DNA of 64,000 nucleotides from NCBI RefSeq assembly GCF_003054705.1, contig NZ_QAYX01000023.1:372001-436000 (forward strand), in the 5' to 3' direction. Below, piece by piece: positions 63,118 to 64,000 of the stretch. Under the pieces are notes generated by a model. The model was not told the DNA's origin. It was given only the letters and a program-made list of their open reading frames with translations, and made no database searches. The DNA is from Opitutus sp. ER46. Lineage in GTDB: Bacteria; Verrucomicrobiota; Verrucomicrobiia; Opitutales; Opitutaceae. How positions within the stretch are numbered: position 1 is the stretch's first letter; each line of letters starts with the position of its first letter. A program made the translations under genes and the position numbers.

Positions 63118-63141
63118 CAGTTTTCGCGTCCGCGAAAACTG
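63118..63141. promoter_or_regulatory. 24-bp palindrome, probable operator of the lyase operon
   Basis: Perfect 11-bp arms CAGTTTTCGCG and CGCGAAAACTG around two bases. It lies 71-94 bp upstream of the PL11 start and just downstream of a possible -10 box, a good place for a repressor. The short spacer argues against a hairpin terminator. Confidence 0.65.
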
Positions 63142-63183
63142 AAGAAGGAGCAGGCGATCGAGCCGTGTATTGTAAGATAATAT

Positions 63184-63201
63184 GCGCTAGTTAGATAGCG
63201 C
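63184..63201. repeat. Small inverted repeat
   Basis: GCGCTA, six bases, TAGCGC, in the AT-rich part of the divergent spacer. Possible regulator site or chance. Confidence 0.4.
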
Positions 63202-63378
63202 TATTTGACTGCCGCCTGGCCGGAGGTGCTGCCGTAACATGAAGGGCAAATGCTAAGAGGGGCGGTGTCGGGGCCGAGGAGGCGGGGCTGGGGGCGTGTT
63301 GTTCGCTTGTGTCGGGTCGGCGCTATCCGCTTGAGCCGCTCTGCCACTTGTTACGCGACGGCGTCGAGTGACGGAGTC

Positions 63379-63396
63379 GAGAACGAGAAAGATTTT
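63379..63396. repeat. GAGAAC-type repeat in helicase leader
   Basis: GAGAAC, GAGAAA, GATTTT, followed by GGGG. The ending GATTT-GGGG matches the array ending at 48030. Confidence 0.65.
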
Positions 63397-63405
63397 GGGG
63401 GAGAT

Positions 63406-63432
63406 ATGCGGCTGGCAGATTGCCCAACGTGA
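63406..63432 (+). CDS. Possible leader peptide of the DEAD-box helicase gene
   Basis: ATG and seven further codons (MRLADCPT) then TGA. A GGGGGAG ribosome-binding site starts 9 bp before the ATG. The stop codon lies at the loop edge of the hairpin 63421-63446, so a translating ribosome would open that hairpin. Short frames arise by chance; the strong site and its placement are the only support. Confidence 0.35.
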   Translation: MRLADCPT

Positions 63433-63446
63433 CGCCACGTTGGGCA
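63421..63446 (+). promoter_or_regulatory. Hairpin abutting the helicase start codon
   Basis: Perfect 11-bp stem TGCCCAACGTG/CACGTTGGGCA with loop ACGC, ending one base before the ATG at 63448. It occupies the place where a ribosome-binding site should be, so it probably controls translation. Confidence 0.75.
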
Positions 63447-63447
63447 C

Positions 63448-64000
63448 ATGGACAAGAAGCCGTTTGCGGAACTGGGGTTGTCGGCCGAGTCGCTCAAAGC
63501 GACCGAGAAGATGGGGTTTGAAGAGGCTTCGCCCATCCAGACAGCGGTGATTCCGGTGGCGTTGACGGGGCGGGACGTGGTGGGGCAATCGTCGACCGGT
63601 TCGGGAAAAACCGCCGCGTTCATGCTGCCCGCGATCGAGCGGATCGAGGCGCGGAAGCGCGTGGTGCAGGTGCTGGTGCTGTGTCCCACGCGCGAACTGG
63701 CGGTGCAGGTCGCCGAGGAGACCGGACGTCTGGCGGCGTTCAAACCGGCGATCCGCGAGGTGCCGATCTACGGCGGGCAGAGCTACGAGCGGCAATTCCG
63801 GGCGCTGGCGGCGGGCGTGCAGATCGTGATCGGGACGCCGGGCCGGGTGATGGACCACATGGAGCGCGGGACGCTGCCGCTGGATCAGTTGCGGGTGGTG
63901 GTGCTCGACGAGGCGGACCGGATGCTGGACATGGGTTTTCGCGAGGACATCGAGAAGATCCTGAGCGCGACGCCGCCGGAGCGGCAGTTGTTGTTTTTCT
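63448..64000 (+). CDS. DEAD-box RNA helicase, 3' truncated by window edge
   Basis: The first 184 residues of an ATP-dependent RNA helicase. Reading in order: [13 protein letters not shown] and a Q motif ([12 protein letters not shown]), Walker A SSTGSGKT (usually A-x-TGSGKT), Ia PTRELA, YGGQ, Ib TPGR and [15 protein letters not shown]. The remaining motifs and the C-terminal tail lie outside the window, so the subtype (RhlE-, CsdA- or DbpA-like) cannot be fixed. No ribosome-binding site precedes the ATG; a hairpin abuts it instead. Confidence 0.93.
   Translation, partial: MDKKPFAELGLSAESLKATEKMGFEEASPIQTAVIPVALTGRDVVGQSSTGSGKTAAFMLPAIERIEARKRVVQVLVLCPTRELAVQVAEETGRLAAFKPAIREVPIYGGQSYERQFRALAAGVQIVIGTPGRVMDHMERGTLPLDQLRVVVLDEADRMLDMGFREDIEKILSATPPERQLLFF

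Larger units (their letters stand above)
63066..63447. other. 382-bp divergent intergenic region
   Basis: It lies between the PL11 and DEAD-box genes. It holds the 24-bp palindrome, a TACAAT on the minus strand (63174-63169) that could be the PL11 -10 box, a GCGCTA/TAGCGC inverted repeat (63184-63201), GAGAAC units, and the helicase leader. Confidence 0.6.

Noticed and set aside
63250-63432. 60-codon open frame ending in the helicase leader
   Set aside because: No ribosome-binding site at its start and no family; only its last eight codons, with their own strong site, are kept as a possible leader peptide.

Overview
The window is about 64 kb of high-GC bacterial chromosome. Several features fit Verrucomicrobiota, probably Opitutaceae or close kin: a very long GreA of the type known from Chlamydiae, large hybrid sensor kinases, DUF3826, rhamnogalacturonan lyases of families PL11 and PL26, and a rpsO-pnp pair. 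The lineage is inference, because there is no rRNA in the window. Genes are dense on both strands. I see no tRNA, rRNA, CRISPR array, prophage, insertion sequence or replication origin. Long antisense reading frames are common because of the GC bias and were ignored.

Layout. 1-6.2 kb: the 3' part of a sensor kinase whose phospho-acceptor His is replaced by Asn, an orphan ABC-2 ATPase, and a 1166-residue hybrid kinase with about seven OB-like sensor modules. 6.2-9.8 kb: pnp, rpsO and a DciA/DUF721 gene. 9.8-17.2 kb: five glycosyltransferases (four GT2, one GT9) and an MsbA-type lipid flippase, which look like lipopolysaccharide core assembly. 17.3-26.1 kb: an oligopeptide uptake locus with OppB, OppC and three lipoprotein binding proteins around a secreted M28 peptidase, but no Opp ATPase. 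26.1-31 kb: ispF, ispD and pyrF, then divergently ispE and ptsI. 31-38.6 kb: an ArsR-methyltransferase fusion, a LysE exporter, the long GreA, an RsmB-like rRNA methyltransferase, and an MFS transporter translationally coupled to a two-domain aspartyl protease/PDZ lipoprotein. 38.7-45.5 kb: a CHASE hybrid kinase, glyA, a low-molecular-weight tyrosine phosphatase, a small lipoprotein and purD. 45.9-49.1 kb: a LOG-type protein with a dUTPase-like N-terminal half, and an FKBP isomerase. 49.1-63 kb: carbohydrate genes (the tail of a GH2 beta-galactosidase, a sialate O-acetylesterase-type esterase, DUF3826, PL26-like and PL11 rhamnogalacturonan lyases) surrounding an AmmeMemoRadiSam operon. The window ends inside a DEAD-box helicase gene.

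The most interesting system is at 52.2-57.6 kb. All three AmmeMemoRadiSam components are present: Memo fused to AMMECR1, and the radical SAM enzyme. They sit in one transcription unit with a membrane spermidine-synthase-like protein and a tiny His-containing two-helix membrane protein. Memo-AMMECR1 begins with a Sec-type signal peptide and the radical SAM protein with a Tat-like signal, so the whole uncharacterised system appears to work at or outside the inner membrane.

A second theme is the intergenic DNA. Many spacers hold short-period repeats: hexamers such as GAGAAC, heptamers such as TGAAGGC, octamers, a phase-perfect array of ten nonamers each carrying GATC, and a 21-mer array. There is also a 63-bp palindrome built from two smaller palindromes. 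Several arrays abut start or stop codons.
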